Positions 23,291 through 33,710 of a stretch of 64,000 nucleotides of DNA are shown here, one piece after another (within the stretch, counting starts at the first letter, position 1; each line of letters starts with the position of its first letter). Made by a program: the position numbers and the translations under genes. Under the pieces are notes generated by a model that worked only from the letters and a program-made list of their open reading frames with translations, did no database searches and had not been told where the DNA came from. This DNA is from Hermatobates lingyangjiaoensis (taxonomy: Eukaryota > Arthropoda > Insecta > Hemiptera > Hermatobatidae), in contig JAPFBL010000238.1 of NCBI GenBank assembly GCA_026182355.1, forward strand, positions 372,001 to 436,000, written 5' to 3'.

Positions 23291-23442
23291 AATTAACTAT
23301 TGCATCAATGAATCACACCACACAGAGCATTAGTTATTATATTAGTAAACCTCAAATTCCACGAAATCGTATTGAAGCTACGTGGATCATTGCTTTGTTG
23401 TCGCAAAAGATTCAGTACAATTATTAAACCTTAAGTCAGCAT

Positions 23443-24400
23443 TTGAAAAAAAACTCCTGTCTCAAATTTACAATAGAAACAGCAATAGAAATGAGAATGA
23501 ACTTCTTTGATGTAAATATCAACCTGCAAAATAACATACTACAGACTTCTATTTACAGTAAACCTACCAACACAGCATCATACCTAAATGCGAAGAGTAA
23601 ATGCCCTCAACGGTATAAAGACGCCACTATCAGATCCCTCATCCACAGAACGTACAAGACCGCCTCATCTTGGGACCTTTTTAATAGTAATATTTCTTCA
23701 ACCAAGCAAGCGTTAATCAACAATGGTTACTCAAAAAAATATTTCGACAACATTCTAAGACGCTACCTGGATAATAGATTCACCTCAGACAATAAGAGCC
23801 TAAAGACAGGCACAAACCACAAAATATTCTACAAGAACCAGTATACTGATGAATATAAAACTGATGAACGTATCTTGAAAGGTATTATAAAAAACCATGT
23901 TAAATATATTAAGCCTGAGGATAGTTTGACCCAGATAACCTACTACCAAACCTTTTCAATAGGCAGTTTAATAATGAAAAATAGTCCTAGCGTAAAAGAT
24001 TCAAAAGAAACAAATCTTGTATATGAGTACTCATGTAATATCGGGAGCTGCGAGGCCCGTAAAAGCTCATATATAGGAATGACCACGACTTCATTATCAA
24101 GAAGAATTACGATACACCTTTCTGCCGGCGCCCCAAAATGCCATACAACAGCACTCCATAAGACAAAACTCACAGGAGAAATGATGGTGAATTCTATCGA
24201 AAATTATCTCTAAAGAAAGAAACCAAGTTAAATTACAAATATTAGAAGCATTAATAATTCAAGAAAAGCAGAGCCATAAATATCCAACTTAATAATTCTT
24301 GTCGAATTTTAAAACTATTTTCCAACAGGCCAAACCAGATTAGCCAGGTAGTGAGTGAGTCCAACCACCCTGCCTTAATCCCCCATAATGACCCGTGATC
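23443..24400 (+). pseudogene. Penelope-like element ORF, C-terminal third: RT end plus GIY-YIG endonuclease
   Basis: The longest coding remnant in the window. An uninterrupted frame of about 256 codons (23443-24213) begins inside the end of the reverse transcriptase: KFTIETA..MNFFDVNI (residues 8-26), then TSIYSKPTNTASYL (35-48) and a basic linker. The GIY-YIG part shows LVYEYSC (192-198), SSYIG (208-212), an RR pair (220-221) and H225. The original frame is then shifted: LQILEALIIQEKQ is read from about 24224 in another frame, and RILKLF from about 24300 in a third. PLEs encode an RT with a GIY-YIG nuclease and move by target-primed reverse transcription. This copy lacks RT motifs 1 to 6 and has two frameshifts, so it is dead. 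The start is a truncation point, not a true initiator. Confidence 0.85.
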
Positions 24401-24476
24401 CAGGGCGATGTCCTGTGAACATTCCAATAGTAAGCCATCTCTATATATATAAACTGACATTATTCTCATTATTGTC

Positions 24477-24503
24477 CTGATGATGAATGTGGTACATTCG
24501 AAA
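24477..24503 (+). ncRNA. Hammerhead-ribozyme-like hairpin of PLE copy 1
   Basis: CTGATGA-T-GAATGTGGTACATTC-GAAAC. CTGANGA and GAAA are the conserved core halves of hammerhead ribozymes, which have been described in PLEs. Here the stem GAATGT/ACATTC separates them, but one extra base (T) sits before the stem, and I cannot assign stems I and III. Self-cleavage is not shown by sequence alone. Confidence 0.45.
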
Positions 24504-24504
24504 C

Positions 24505-24690
24505 ATGTCGACTAGCAATATCGGTGATAAACTTTATAGTTTTAATGAAGAGACGAGGAAGGAATTCCGGAAACTAGACCAATTGTGTAAGAAACAGATA
24601 CAAGCCAAACATGGGGCGTTATTTAACAATATATGTTTAAATGAAGGACTGCTTCCAACTTTTACAAATATATATATATATATATTTTAA
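24505..24690 (+). pseudogene. PLE ORF N-terminal fragment ending in (TA)n
   Basis: It begins at ATG 24505, directly after the hairpin, and reads MSTSNIGDKLYSFNEE, then KLDQLCKKQIQAKHGALF, then NNICLNEGLLPTFTNIY, and passes into TATATA. The pattern KL..L..K...A......FN..CL.E.LLP.YTN is the conserved PLE N-terminus and is found at four other places in this window (25866, 43030, 51092, 52438). In all five the homology stops at or near the Asn-Ile-Tyr codons, where TA repeats begin. Confidence 0.75.
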
Positions 24691-25188
24691 GATGGGAATA
24701 TAAAGGTCATGAACAAGTTTCACAATAAATTAAGTATTACTTAAGTACACATTATGAACACTGTGTTCTCACCAACTAATAAATAAAATTTGTACTGAAT
24801 CTAAAATAAAACATGCAACGAATAAATACTGGAAGTTGAAAACCAATATATTCTTATCCAGACACTGGATAACTAAGTTGAATCTTGATTTAAACACAAG
24901 ATGATACGTCAGACATGTTTAATAACGGTATAGGAAACAGTGTGTCTCCTTCCACACACTTCCCAGTAACTGTATTAAACCTTTGGCCCAATCTATGCCG
25001 AGGTCCCAATCTTTAAGGCAGGAACGCAACTTAGTTATTCACTCTCCCAATAAGATTACTTATTGGTTCTCTACTTCCAATATATATATGCATAGTAGTT
25101 ATTTGAGATACAAGCTGAGTATATCATAGTATATGAACATAGTTCAAAATGTGTAATCCAATTATGAACTTAATCTATCTGGAGAATT

Positions 25189-25190
<2 letters not shown>
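24691..25190. other. Anonymous AT-rich DNA
   Basis: No gene or repeat recognised between PLE copy 1 and the (TA)n at 25191. Confidence 0.5.

Positions 25191-25224
<34 letters not shown>
25191..25224. repeat. (TA)n microsatellite
   Basis: TA run abutting a family D arm. Confidence 0.95.
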
Positions 25225-25228
<4 letters not shown>

Positions 25229-25415
25229 AAATAAATTCAAAACGAAGGAAACACACAGAAAGACACAGACATAACTCACATCGATATTTCGACCATCGTC
25301 GTCATCAGGAGGTGCGAAGAGCGAAGAGTCCCGCAGGAAGACAGGGCGGTACAGGGAGTACCTGTTTAATTTATTTTATTTTAAAAAAGTCCGCTGGACC
25401 GTTTCTTTTAATTGT

Positions 25416-25420
<5 letters not shown>
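25225..25420. mobile_element. Family D palindrome with a partly deleted right arm
   Basis: The - strand arm (25225-25365) carries CTGATGA-CGACGATGGTCG-AAATATCGAT then GTGAGT, as in 47513-47955. The right arm keeps only its distal part (TTTATTTTATTTTAAAAAAG then TCCGCTGGACCG). (TA)n follows on both sides. Confidence 0.75.

Positions 25421-25468
<48 letters not shown>
25420..25468. repeat. (TA)n microsatellite
   Basis: Uninterrupted TA run between family D and family J elements. Confidence 0.95.
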
Positions 25469-25469
<1 letters not shown>

Positions 25470-25470
<1 letters not shown>

Positions 25471-25575
25471 GTATGATAAAACCACAATAAGAAAATGGGA
25501 AAAACAAGACTAATTCTTATTGTGGTTTGATCATTGATTGTTATTTCACGTGTTTATGTGAAATCTTTTTATATA
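25470..25575. mobile_element. Family J palindrome, internally deleted
   Basis: AAAACCACAATAAGAAAATGG..AAGACTAA joins directly to TTCTTATTGTGGTTTGATC..ACGTGTTTATGTGAAATC; the CTGACGA hairpin is gone. Confidence 0.7.
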
Positions 25576-25710
25576 TATTCGTATCTTTCGGAAGTCTGTA
25601 TGAACTGCTAACTAATCTATCTTGTACCAAAAACATGGAGAAAATGTATTAGAGAAATTGAGAGACTCAGTAGGAAAAGTTCTGAAAATTAAAAATAGGC
25701 ATACAATGTA

Positions 25711-25720
25711 ACAAGACATA

Positions 25721-25754
<34 letters not shown>

Positions 25755-25860
25755 TTAATATTTTTTCCCTATTCATATTGTGGTTTGATCATGATTGTTA
25801 TTTCACATGTTTATGTGAAAATAGTTATATATATATATATATATATATATATAAGATGTC
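25711..25860. repeat. (TA)n tracts with a family J end fragment between
   Basis: TA runs at 25711-25754 and 25826-25853 enclose CATATTGTGGTTTGATC..TTTATGTGAAAA, the outer end of a family J arm. Confidence 0.85.
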
Positions 25861-25865
25861 TTCTG

Positions 25866-26060
25866 CTGAAGAGAGCAGAAAACATTGTGTTCATTTAACA
25901 AGTCGTTTGGTAACTTACTATATTCTGTAAGTACAGTAACAAAATCGTTATTCTTAAAACTCGAGAAACTTATGAAAAAGCAAGTTTCAAGTAAATATGG
26001 TCTAATTTTTAATAATATATATATATATATATATAATATATATATATATTATATATATAT
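25866..26060 (+). pseudogene. PLE ORF N-terminal fragment bounded by (TA)n
   Basis: Codons from 25885 give SFNKSFGNLLYSVSTVTKS, then LFLKLEKLMKKQVSSKYGL, then IFNNIYIY, matching the other PLE N-terminal fragments (KLEKL..K......FNN) but entering the TA tract earlier, before the CL.E.LLP part. A decayed hairpin, CTGAAGA-GAGCA-GAAAAC, lies just upstream (25867-25884). (TA)n lies on both sides. Confidence 0.55.
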
Positions 26061-26063
26061 ATT

Positions 26064-26195
26064 ATATGAATTACAATTAAAAAAACGGTCCAGCGGACTT
26101 TTTTAAATAAAATAAATTCAAAACGAAGGAAACACACAGTTATGTCTGTGTCTTTCTGTGTGTTTCCTTCGTTTTGAATTTATTTTATATATATG
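26064..26195. mobile_element. Family D palindrome, internally deleted
   Basis: ACGGTCCAGCGGACTTTTTT..AAACGAAGGAAACACACAG joins TTATGTCTGTGTC..TTCGTTTTGAATTTATTT. The central part with the hairpin motif is deleted. Confidence 0.7.
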
Positions 26196-26215
26196 AATAT
26201 ATATATATATATACT

Positions 26216-27097
26216 AGCGTCAGAATTATTACTATTCATTGCAGCAGTGCTTGATGAATCTTCTGGTTTGCTTACTCTAAAAACCGTCTTGAAGATTTAC
26301 TCCGATTATTGTGGCATTTTCGCATAAGACACAAGTTAGACTATCGGCAACACCTATTCGCTGGAGACACGTATTTAGAAAATCGAGAGGTGTCGTCATT
26401 CTGCATTGTGTTCCTTTCACCTTTCTAGGTTGAGTATGAGTAATAAGATGAAACCTAAGAATTTAATTAGAACTGCCTAAGGGTTCTAACTTTGCAGTTT
26501 GCAAAGCAACATTTTTCTCCAGACTTTATGAAAAGTTTACTGAAATCACAAAACATTTTAAGTGTACTTTGCTTGCGGTAAAAAACATCCTTAATTTCTT
26601 GTGCTAATCTGGCTCCTTAAACAAATGTATCTTGATGTGGCATCAAGATTATTTATTATTATTATTATTTTGCTGTTGACATAAAACAATCATCTTAGAA
26701 CCATTCTTCTTATATTTTGGTCTAAACACGGATTAAAGAAAAAAAGGCCAGAAATATTGGGTTTGCTTGGTTCTTTTTCCTTTATGACTGTAGGTATAAC
26801 TTTTAGTTTGCGCCTTTCACGTGGGTAGTGAGTTGGCTAAATTGGATCAAAAAGTTGCAAAAGTGTGGCTTCTGACGTTCCTTAATCCAAGAGGATTACA
26901 AACTTGGCCAAGTGGATTCTGTTGGGATAGAGGCTTTTGCATTTATTAGTTTTGTGAATAGCTAAAAGCAGTTTTATAACATCAAACCTTTGGTACATTG
27001 CATATTGCAGACCCTTCTTGTTCCGTTATGCATGACATATGATATACTGTTTTTGCTAATTTAACAGCTTTATAGACTCTAGAGATATAAAGGCAGA
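26216..27097. other. Anonymous DNA
   Basis: No gene or repeat recognised, apart from a short (TTA)n at 26650-26670. Confidence 0.5.
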
Positions 27098-27396
27098 AAA
27101 ATATGATCAGCAGTATGATAACTATCATAAGTATTATCAGTATGATAAGTCTGATCAGTATGATAAGTATGATAAGTCTGATAAGTATGATCAGTATGAT
27201 AAGTATCATAAGTATTATCAGTATGATAAGTATGATAAGTATCATAAGTATTATCAGTATGATAAGTATGATCAGTATGATAAGTATTATCCGTATGATA
27301 AGTCTGATGAGTATGAGCAGTATGATAAGTATTATCAGTATGATAAGTCTGATAAGTATTATCCGTATGATCAGTATGATAAGTATGATCAGCAGA
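27098..27396. repeat. Minisatellite of 9-bp ATGATAAGT-type units
   Basis: About 30 units of ATGAT(A/C)AGT with variants CTGATAAGT and ATTATCAGT. It reads as Met-Ile-Ser repeats on one strand and Leu-Ile-Ile on the other; these open frames are by-products of the 9-bp period. Confidence 0.9.
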
Positions 27397-27555
27397 AGTA
27401 CTAAAAGAAAAATAATTTAAAATAAATTATCTAGAAATCTTTATATTTAATACTGAATCAAATATAATGCGATAAAAGAAAATTGAGTTATCAGATAAGA
27501 AAAACTAATACACAGGTGAATATTAAATATACGAAAATTCCCCTATGCTCTAAGA

Positions 27556-27964
27556 CGGGGTGGGGAACCTTTCTTATAGTAAAGGCCATTTTAGCACCGT
27601 TCAGTTTCCCAAAAAGCCACCACGAAAGGATAAGCAAATTCTTATATGATAGTTATATTGTAAAATCCTTGAATCTATCATTATATTACTCGATCAGTGC
27701 TTCTAAAACTGTTTTGAATCTTTCAAAAGATTAAGCAGTGTCCTCATTGCCTTCGTTTATCACCTTTGTTAACTCAGGAAAATGATTTTCTAAAAGCTTA
27801 GACTTTTCAAATAATCATTGATGAATAGTCTTCTTCCTAAATGCCAAAACCTTTTGCTTTTATTATCGTAATTATAATTACTTATATTTTGAAACATTTT
27901 TCTCAACAAACCGCAGAAGGGGCGGCATTTTAAGATTCAAAAGGCCGCAGGTTCTCCACGCCTG
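27556..27964. mobile_element. hAT-like non-autonomous element with 8-bp duplication
   Basis: The left end, CGGGGTGGGGAACCTTTC..AAGGCCA, and the inverted right end, AGGCGTGGAGAACCTGCGGCC, are the GTGGGGAACC/GGCC-type termini common in hAT elements. Flanking 8-mers CTCTAAGA (27548-27555) and CTCTTTGA (27965-27972) match at six of eight positions, which fits a hAT target duplication. No transposase frame is present. Confidence 0.7.
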
Positions 27965-27972
27965 CTCTTTGA

Positions 27973-28950
27973 GATTTACAAGATCCGAGAGGCCAAGTAA
28001 GGTCATTTTCTATGGTAGATAACTTTCTTTTGAAATCAAATGATAAGAGATTATTTGAGTTTTAATTTATAGAAAATGATTTTTGTTAAGGTTAAAATAT
28101 AAACAATTTAAAAGAATTTGATCTTTTAATAAACAAACATTATCTGTTTGTTTTATATTTTTCGTGATGACAGGAAAGCCTGAGTTTAGCCGACACATCG
28201 CTCTAATCCGCCTATATGCCAGTATTTGGTAATTTGATAAACAGCCTTCAAACATCAAACTCATACCAATGTTTGATGTATTTTTTATTTGACACAGGTG
28301 AATTTATAATTAGAGATTATGTTTTTCCTTTCATCCTTTGGCAATAAATAAAAAAAAAAAGAAGTATAGCATTTTATCCGCACAGACTTGCTTACAAATA
28401 GAAACTCATTTCATCGAAAAGTTTTACAAAAAATTATTAAATTTAATATCTGGAACTATGATTTAACTACATAAAACGAAGCTAACCGTACTTATATATT
28501 ATTTATTTGAATTTAACTCATTTCAATAAATAAAATATTTAATCGACTCAGGTTTTTCTAACCCTTTATAACCGGGGTGATTTTCTGAGTGTAAGATTTT
28601 CTGCAAGTTCCGATGTTTGAGTGCCAGAATACTCATATGCTTTTTTCATAAGTAGTGCATACAATATTTTATTTTATTAATCATAATAAAGATTAAATTT
28701 ATGTTTTAAACCGACAGCGTATCAATTCATACATACTAATTAACTAATTCATTAACAAATTAATACTAATTAACGAATTCATTAAACTTTTATTACTTTC
28801 TTATTTACGTTTAAATTTTCAATATCTTAACTGCAATAAAATAACATAGCTCAACAAAGCTTTCAAGATCCTGTTATAGATTGCTTGATGTGGTTTTACC
28901 AGCCCTATTTACTACTTCCTTGCACAATCGCTGGAAATATATACCATTTG
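27973..28950. other. Anonymous AT-rich DNA
   Basis: Low-complexity A/T; the frame at 28067-28264 (- strand) is unsupported. Confidence 0.5.
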
Positions 28951-28954
28951 CTTT

Positions 28955-29050
28955 CATTACATACAGTAATCCCTCACTTTTCGCGGGTAATGGGGACTGA
29001 AGACACCCGCGAAAAGCGAAATTTCCGCGAATAATGGACGCGCCTTTATA
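28955..29050. mobile_element. DNA-transposon terminal fragment with an internal inverted repeat
   Basis: TACAGTAATCCCTCACTTTT..CGCGGGTAATGGGGAC, then ACCCGCGAAAAGCG..CGCGAATAATGG. The TACAGTAATCCCTC start with CGCG-rich inverted repeats is typical of Tigger/pogo-like MITEs. The other end was not found. Confidence 0.4.
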
Positions 29051-29723
29051 AAAGCCTCTAAAGCTCAAACAACGACCTTTCCAACAGAGAGAGAATCATG
29101 ACCTTACTGAATACTGTACTGTGTTGCAAATAAAAATGAAAAACAAAAAGAAAAAAATAAAAAATAATTAATAAAAAAAAATTACGTCTTTACCGACTAT
29201 AAGAGACAAAGAGAGAGAGAATTATACCCTTAACTATTGTATTAATAATTAAGTATTATTAATACAATAATGTATTGTACAGTAAATAATAATGCAAGTA
29301 ATAAAATAAAAAATTTCGTAACCCTTTATTTTAATCTACAGATGAAAAGGCTTATTTTTTGATATTTTTATTATTCTCTTGTTACAATTGATTATGTTTT
29401 AATATTTTTCATAAATTTTTAGTCTTTGTTGAATATTTTTTAATAGCTTTTATTAACCTTTAATTTAATGCTGTAGAATATATTTTGACCCAGCAAGTAA
29501 CTGGTTGTTTGATATCTTTCTCGATCGTACAAGAAGAATCCGGTATATTTTCTTCTCTGGTACTAACTACTGGACTTTTTTTTCTAAAAGTTTCACGTGT
29601 TTACTGTAAAATTTTGTTATGTATGAACAATTATTTGTTTCTGTTAAGCCATCAAATAAATTTAATAATTAAAAATAAAACTATATTTTGCTTTATCGAA
29701 TCAATTTTGTTTGAATTACCGTC
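29051..29723. other. Anonymous AT-rich DNA
   Basis: AT-rich with a short inverted repeat (TATTAATAATTAAG..) at 29240-29265. Confidence 0.5.
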
Positions 29724-30095
29724 TTTTTCCGAAAATAAGACACTGTCTTACTTACTTTTAGGGTACAAAATACGTCCTAGGACTTATTTTTGGGAGGAGG
29801 GCTTCAAGTAGATAAGTAGAAGTATATATTATTGTTTAATAATAATTTATATACATGAATTTAAATTTATTCAATTACAGTCATGTCATCTTCGTCTAGA
29901 GCATATTAATAAATTATTAAATTTGTTATAATGTTCTGATTTCCCTCCAAATTCATTTCCTGTAGAATCATTGGTCCAAATCTCTAATGCTTGCAATATA
30001 GCTATAATTTTTAACGAATTATATTTTTCACATTATTTTAACTAGGGTATATTTTCGGGAGATGTTTTTATTTTCTAAAAAAGACGGTATTGATA
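29724..30095. mobile_element. Possible small DNA transposon with terminal-type repeats
   Basis: The left block, CCGTCTTTTTCCGAAAATAAG.. followed by CCTAGGACTTATTTTTGGGAG, and the right block, GGTATATTTTCGGGAG..TTTTCTAAAAAAGACGGTA, form imperfect inverted ends (CCGTCTTTTT / AAAAAGACGG). Class uncertain; no transposase frame. Confidence 0.45.
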
Positions 30096-31433
30096 GTCAA
30101 TCTATAATGTTTGATAATGCACTTTTTTTGTCTCTGTTTCAAATAAATATTGACATATTTTTCTTTTACTTAAAAGTCACTTATAATTCAAATTGTTCGC
30201 ACAAAAATGTTAAAATAAGTAATTATTCGACCACTAATGTTAAACGGAAGACTAATTTGAATAAAGAAAGTGTTTGCGATGAAACGCTTCAAAGTAGTTC
30301 ATTAAGACTTCTTCTGATCCTGTAATGACTACGCCGGCTTTGGATCCTTCCCTTAATGGAACACATCCTTTTCTTCATTCATTTTTTGTTTAAATATGAT
30401 TAGTTTTTAAAAGAAAAAGATATTTACAAGTTTACCTTTTGTATACATTTATTTAAAAAATATACCTAAAGATACATCACATTCTTCAAAATGCAAATAG
30501 AAATATTATTTTATAAAAGCACTATTTGTCTATATCGAGGTTTAGTAGAAAGTCAAACAAATCTCAAAAAAAACACCTTTAAGCCAACGTTTAAATCAAG
30601 ATGACAAAATATCTTACACTATTTGAAGATATATAAAGAATAATTCATGTTGTTAGAATTATTTTTGTATTTATGTAGCCCTGAAGATCTCTAGAAATAA
30701 AGGCGAAATGTTGATTTAAAGAAATGTTATTTTGAGAATTGTTTGATCTGAGCTTGATAAATAAGAAATAGTTTAGAATATATGTGGTCGAGATAAAGAT
30801 ACTGTGTATGTTATGAATATAAATTATTATATTATTATAAATATTTAAAGAGTGTTTTTATGAAAAAAAAATAGTTCATATTTACTTTAAATTTCAAAGG
30901 AAAACATTTATAAAGAAGCACTTTTGAAAAGAACTGACGCAGCTAACTACATTGCTTCATCAGAAGGGAAATTCAGTCACGCTGACTCAACGCTTCTCCT
31001 GATAACGAAGGATGTCGTTTTCAATACGAGGTGGTCCACTAAATACTCGTATTTAGTAGACTTTTGTCAATTATCTCATACATGTGTTCCTCTAAAAGTG
31101 TATTGATATTTAATGTAATGTGTTATTCTCCTGCAATGTTTCATTTTATTTACAATATGAATGGCCAGATTATTTTTATTTGTATGCCTCGTAGATTTAA
31201 TGTCTTTATAATTTTCTCAATAAAGATTTCCATATTCAAGGTGCAATTCATGCCAACTCTTCAAGAGGTATATTAGTATTTGCTTAGTTAAGTATTATAT
31301 AATGTTACAACCATATTAACTATCAAATTATACCTACATATGGACTATTGGACTTATGCTAAGTGTAGACTTAGATATATTAACTCTGTGGCGTGTTTCG
31401 TTGGACAATAATTATCTTCAGGCTTTTTGAATA
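30096..31433. other. Anonymous AT-rich DNA with one weak hairpin motif
   Basis: CTGAAGA-T-CTCTAGAAATAAAGGC-GAAATG at 30683-30711 resembles the shared motif, but the stem does not pair well. CTGAAGA-T-AATTATTGTCCAAC-GAAAC lies on the - strand at 31398-31424. Frames at 30062-30325 and 30924-31276 are unsupported. Confidence 0.4.
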
Positions 31434-31444
31434 AACTAATACTA

Positions 31445-31734
31445 GGTTAGGTTAGGTTAGGTTACAGTGGTCGTCCCAAGGGAGAACACACATAGGCCGC
31501 AAGCCGGCCCTTTGTGATACCACAAAGAAGAATTTGGGGCTATTCTCCTTCGTCCCTGGTCCACTCGAACCATCTCGAGAGAACAATAAATCTAGACAGA
31601 TCCCTGATACCAGTGGATGCTAAGTTCTAAAGATTGTCAAAGAAGTACTCTCCTAATGCTTCTTTCCTCCTTTTAGCCAAACCAGGGCATTGACAGAGAT
31701 AGTGAGGAACTGTCTCTTCCTCTTCCTTGTTCTT
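31445..31734 (-). pseudogene. LINE ORF2 3' end with CCTAA tail, 5'-truncated, flanked by 11-bp duplication
   Basis: On the - strand a frame reads KNKEEEETVPHYLCQC, then PGLAKRRKEALGEYFFDNL, one TAG, then LASTGIRDLSRFIVLSRWF and EWTRDEGE, ending at TAG. The EEET..H.LC.CP.LA..R...LG pattern is the C-terminal Cys/His region seen in I- and Jockey-type LINEs. The 3' UTR continues through a conserved GTGGTATCACAAAGGGCC block to tandem CCTAA repeats (plus TTAGG, 31445-31462). AACTAATACTA is duplicated at 31434-31444 and 31735-31745, so this is one precise 5'-truncated insertion. Confidence 0.85.
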
Positions 31735-31745
31735 AACTAATACTA

Positions 31746-33230
31746 ACTACGAAAAAAAAAGGAAAAACAAGATAAACTATAACAATCACTTATAAACTGA
31801 AGTGTTTTAAATATTGTCTAACACTTAACTGACCATAAAGGTTTGAAGGAACATCCTTGTTTGAAATAGAGAGTTGTAAAACAGTTTCACAACCTCTCCG
31901 AATTTAGAGTTTTACTCTTTCTTATCCCCAAAAGAACCAGTTGAAACTAAAAAATTTTCTTTGCCTGGTTTCCGTGGATAGTTAGTTTTCATGAAACAAC
32001 AGCGCTGTTGAACCACTGTATTTATAATTTAAAATGTGGTTTGAGTGTTAATTTTTTTTTATCATGTTTAAACATGATACATAAGCTTACTTGTGCTTGC
32101 TATATAAAGTTTTCAACATCTTTTCATTTCAGACGCTCTTAAGTACTGGTTCTTATAGTAAATAATAGAAGTTGTTCCATTTTTGCTTGAGTGTTTTTCC
32201 CTTGCTGAGATCTGTAAGTTCTATTGATATAAGTTTGTAAACGTTGTCCATTTTCCCCTTGCCACAATCATTTTTAATCAGTGCTTGTTTAATTTCTTAT
32301 ACAGTTTTGATGATCTTTACTCATTTTGATGACTTTTTAAAGGTCTTTTGAATCTTTTTTTTTTTTTTTGAAATTATTGAGTTTTCGTCTTCACCGTATG
32401 GGTCTTCCTAAAGACCTGAAAAAAGAACATAGTCTGGGAATTTCTCGACGTGGTGACTAGGTTGACGTTGATGCAACCGTTTTAATCCCTTTCTGAATAA
32501 AACCTTTAAATGACCTGTAGCGGGAAAGAAAACCAGGTCCTGAATATCTGCATAGTTCCTTGATTTATTCTTCTGATCAAGTTATCTATCTGTTGGTGTG
32601 TGGGCCCCTCTGAATTTGGTTGCTAGGAATACTGTATACGGTTTATGTACCATACAATATATTAACTGCAAATGAATTTTATAAACAATTTGATAACAAT
32701 GATTAATTTATTTAATTTAAGTATCTATTTGATATATTTTATGTTATTACTAACTGTCAACACATTTATTATAAAATGAAAGAGTTAATGGTATTTTTTT
32801 TTTGGTCATATTAGTTGTAAATAATGTTTATAATAGAGTAGGTAGAGGAATTTAATTAAATCCTTATAGAGTAGAAACATTTACCTTTTGGTATTACGTG
32901 ATAATAAATAAAGCTCTATTTTTAATAATATTCATGAAGTTTTGAAATGTTTGAGTCAAAGTGCGGAAAGCAGAGTACGACTGATAATGTACTAATTCGT
33001 GATTGTTATGAGAGTTCAGAGTTATCTGTTTTTTTATAACTTTTTAAAGATTCTATGGAGAGGTCTTTATATAGGAAGATATCTTATCTTTCATCTCTTG
33101 TTAGTTTGAAACTTATACACAACTATATTAGTTCTTGATGTGTTTGTCTTTGAACGTTGAACATTATTTCATTGGAATAAAAAAGAGAATATAATTGGAC
33201 AAATATAATTGTGTCCAAACGAAGCAGTTG
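31746..33230. other. Mostly anonymous; one decayed coding-like stretch
   Basis: At 32640-32390 the - strand has a run of about 50 codons between stops with protein-like content (PATGHLKVLFRKGLKRLHQ), but I cannot assign it. Elsewhere AT-rich without features. Confidence 0.35.
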
Positions 33231-33254
33231 TGTCTTAAACTTTGAAGCTTAGTT

Positions 33255-33420
33255 TTAAGCTTGAAGAAGAACACTAAGTGTTTGAAACGCGTTTACACTG
33301 TTAAACTTGTATATATGGGTTTATATTTTATTATCTTTTTACCCTACAATGAGTAAATACCACATAATAACTTATTTCACTACATTAGAATACAACATGC
33401 TTTAACGATTAAAAAATAAG
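33255..33420 (+). mobile_element. Family A single arm
   Basis: CTTGAAGA-A-GAACACTAAGTGTTT-GAAACGCG (33261-33292), then ATTTTATTATCTTTTTACC and the family A tail ATGAGTAAATACCACATAAT. No inverted partner arm. Confidence 0.65.
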
Positions 33421-33710
33421 ATAAAAGATAAATTATAGTTATAACTACAAAAAAAAAAAATTATAGCTAGAAGCCAAAAGCATTAAGTGAATAGGAAATG
33501 AGTTTGCGAATGTCAATTACCAGAGACCTGAAGCAGTGAAAGTAACTATTTGGCTCTTAACTGATGGGCAGTGTCCCTGCTTAGGGACGCTACATTTACT
33601 GCAAACTATTAAGCATGCAGCTATTTATGTACTTGCGAAGCTAAATCTGTTTGTGTTTTCTGGAGTTCAACACCACTATATTTTTATTCACACAACATTT
33701 ACATAGAGCA

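Larger units (their letters stand above)
24401..24690 (+). mobile_element. PLE copy 1, 3' pseudo-LTR region ending in (TA)n
   Basis: Downstream of the decayed ORF end come a hairpin (24477-24503), the beginning of the PLE ORF (24505-24668) and (TA)n. This order, ORF end then pseudo-LTR containing the ORF start, fits the arrangement known for PLEs, whose pseudo-LTRs can include the first codons. PLE copy 2 at 43493-42850 repeats it. Confidence 0.7.

Noticed and set aside
26982..27420. Met-Ile-Ser and Leu-Ile-Ile repeat peptides
   Set aside because: Direct outcome of the 9-bp minisatellite; no start context, splice site or non-repeat coding flank.
31445..31465. Telomere or interstitial telomeric repeat (TTAGG)
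   Set aside because: Only about four units, placed exactly at the 3' end of a LINE with target duplications. It is the element's tail.
32390..32640. Decayed coding sequence on the - strand
   Set aside because: About 50 codons open between stops with protein-like content, but no family could be recognised and neighbouring frames are also partly open.
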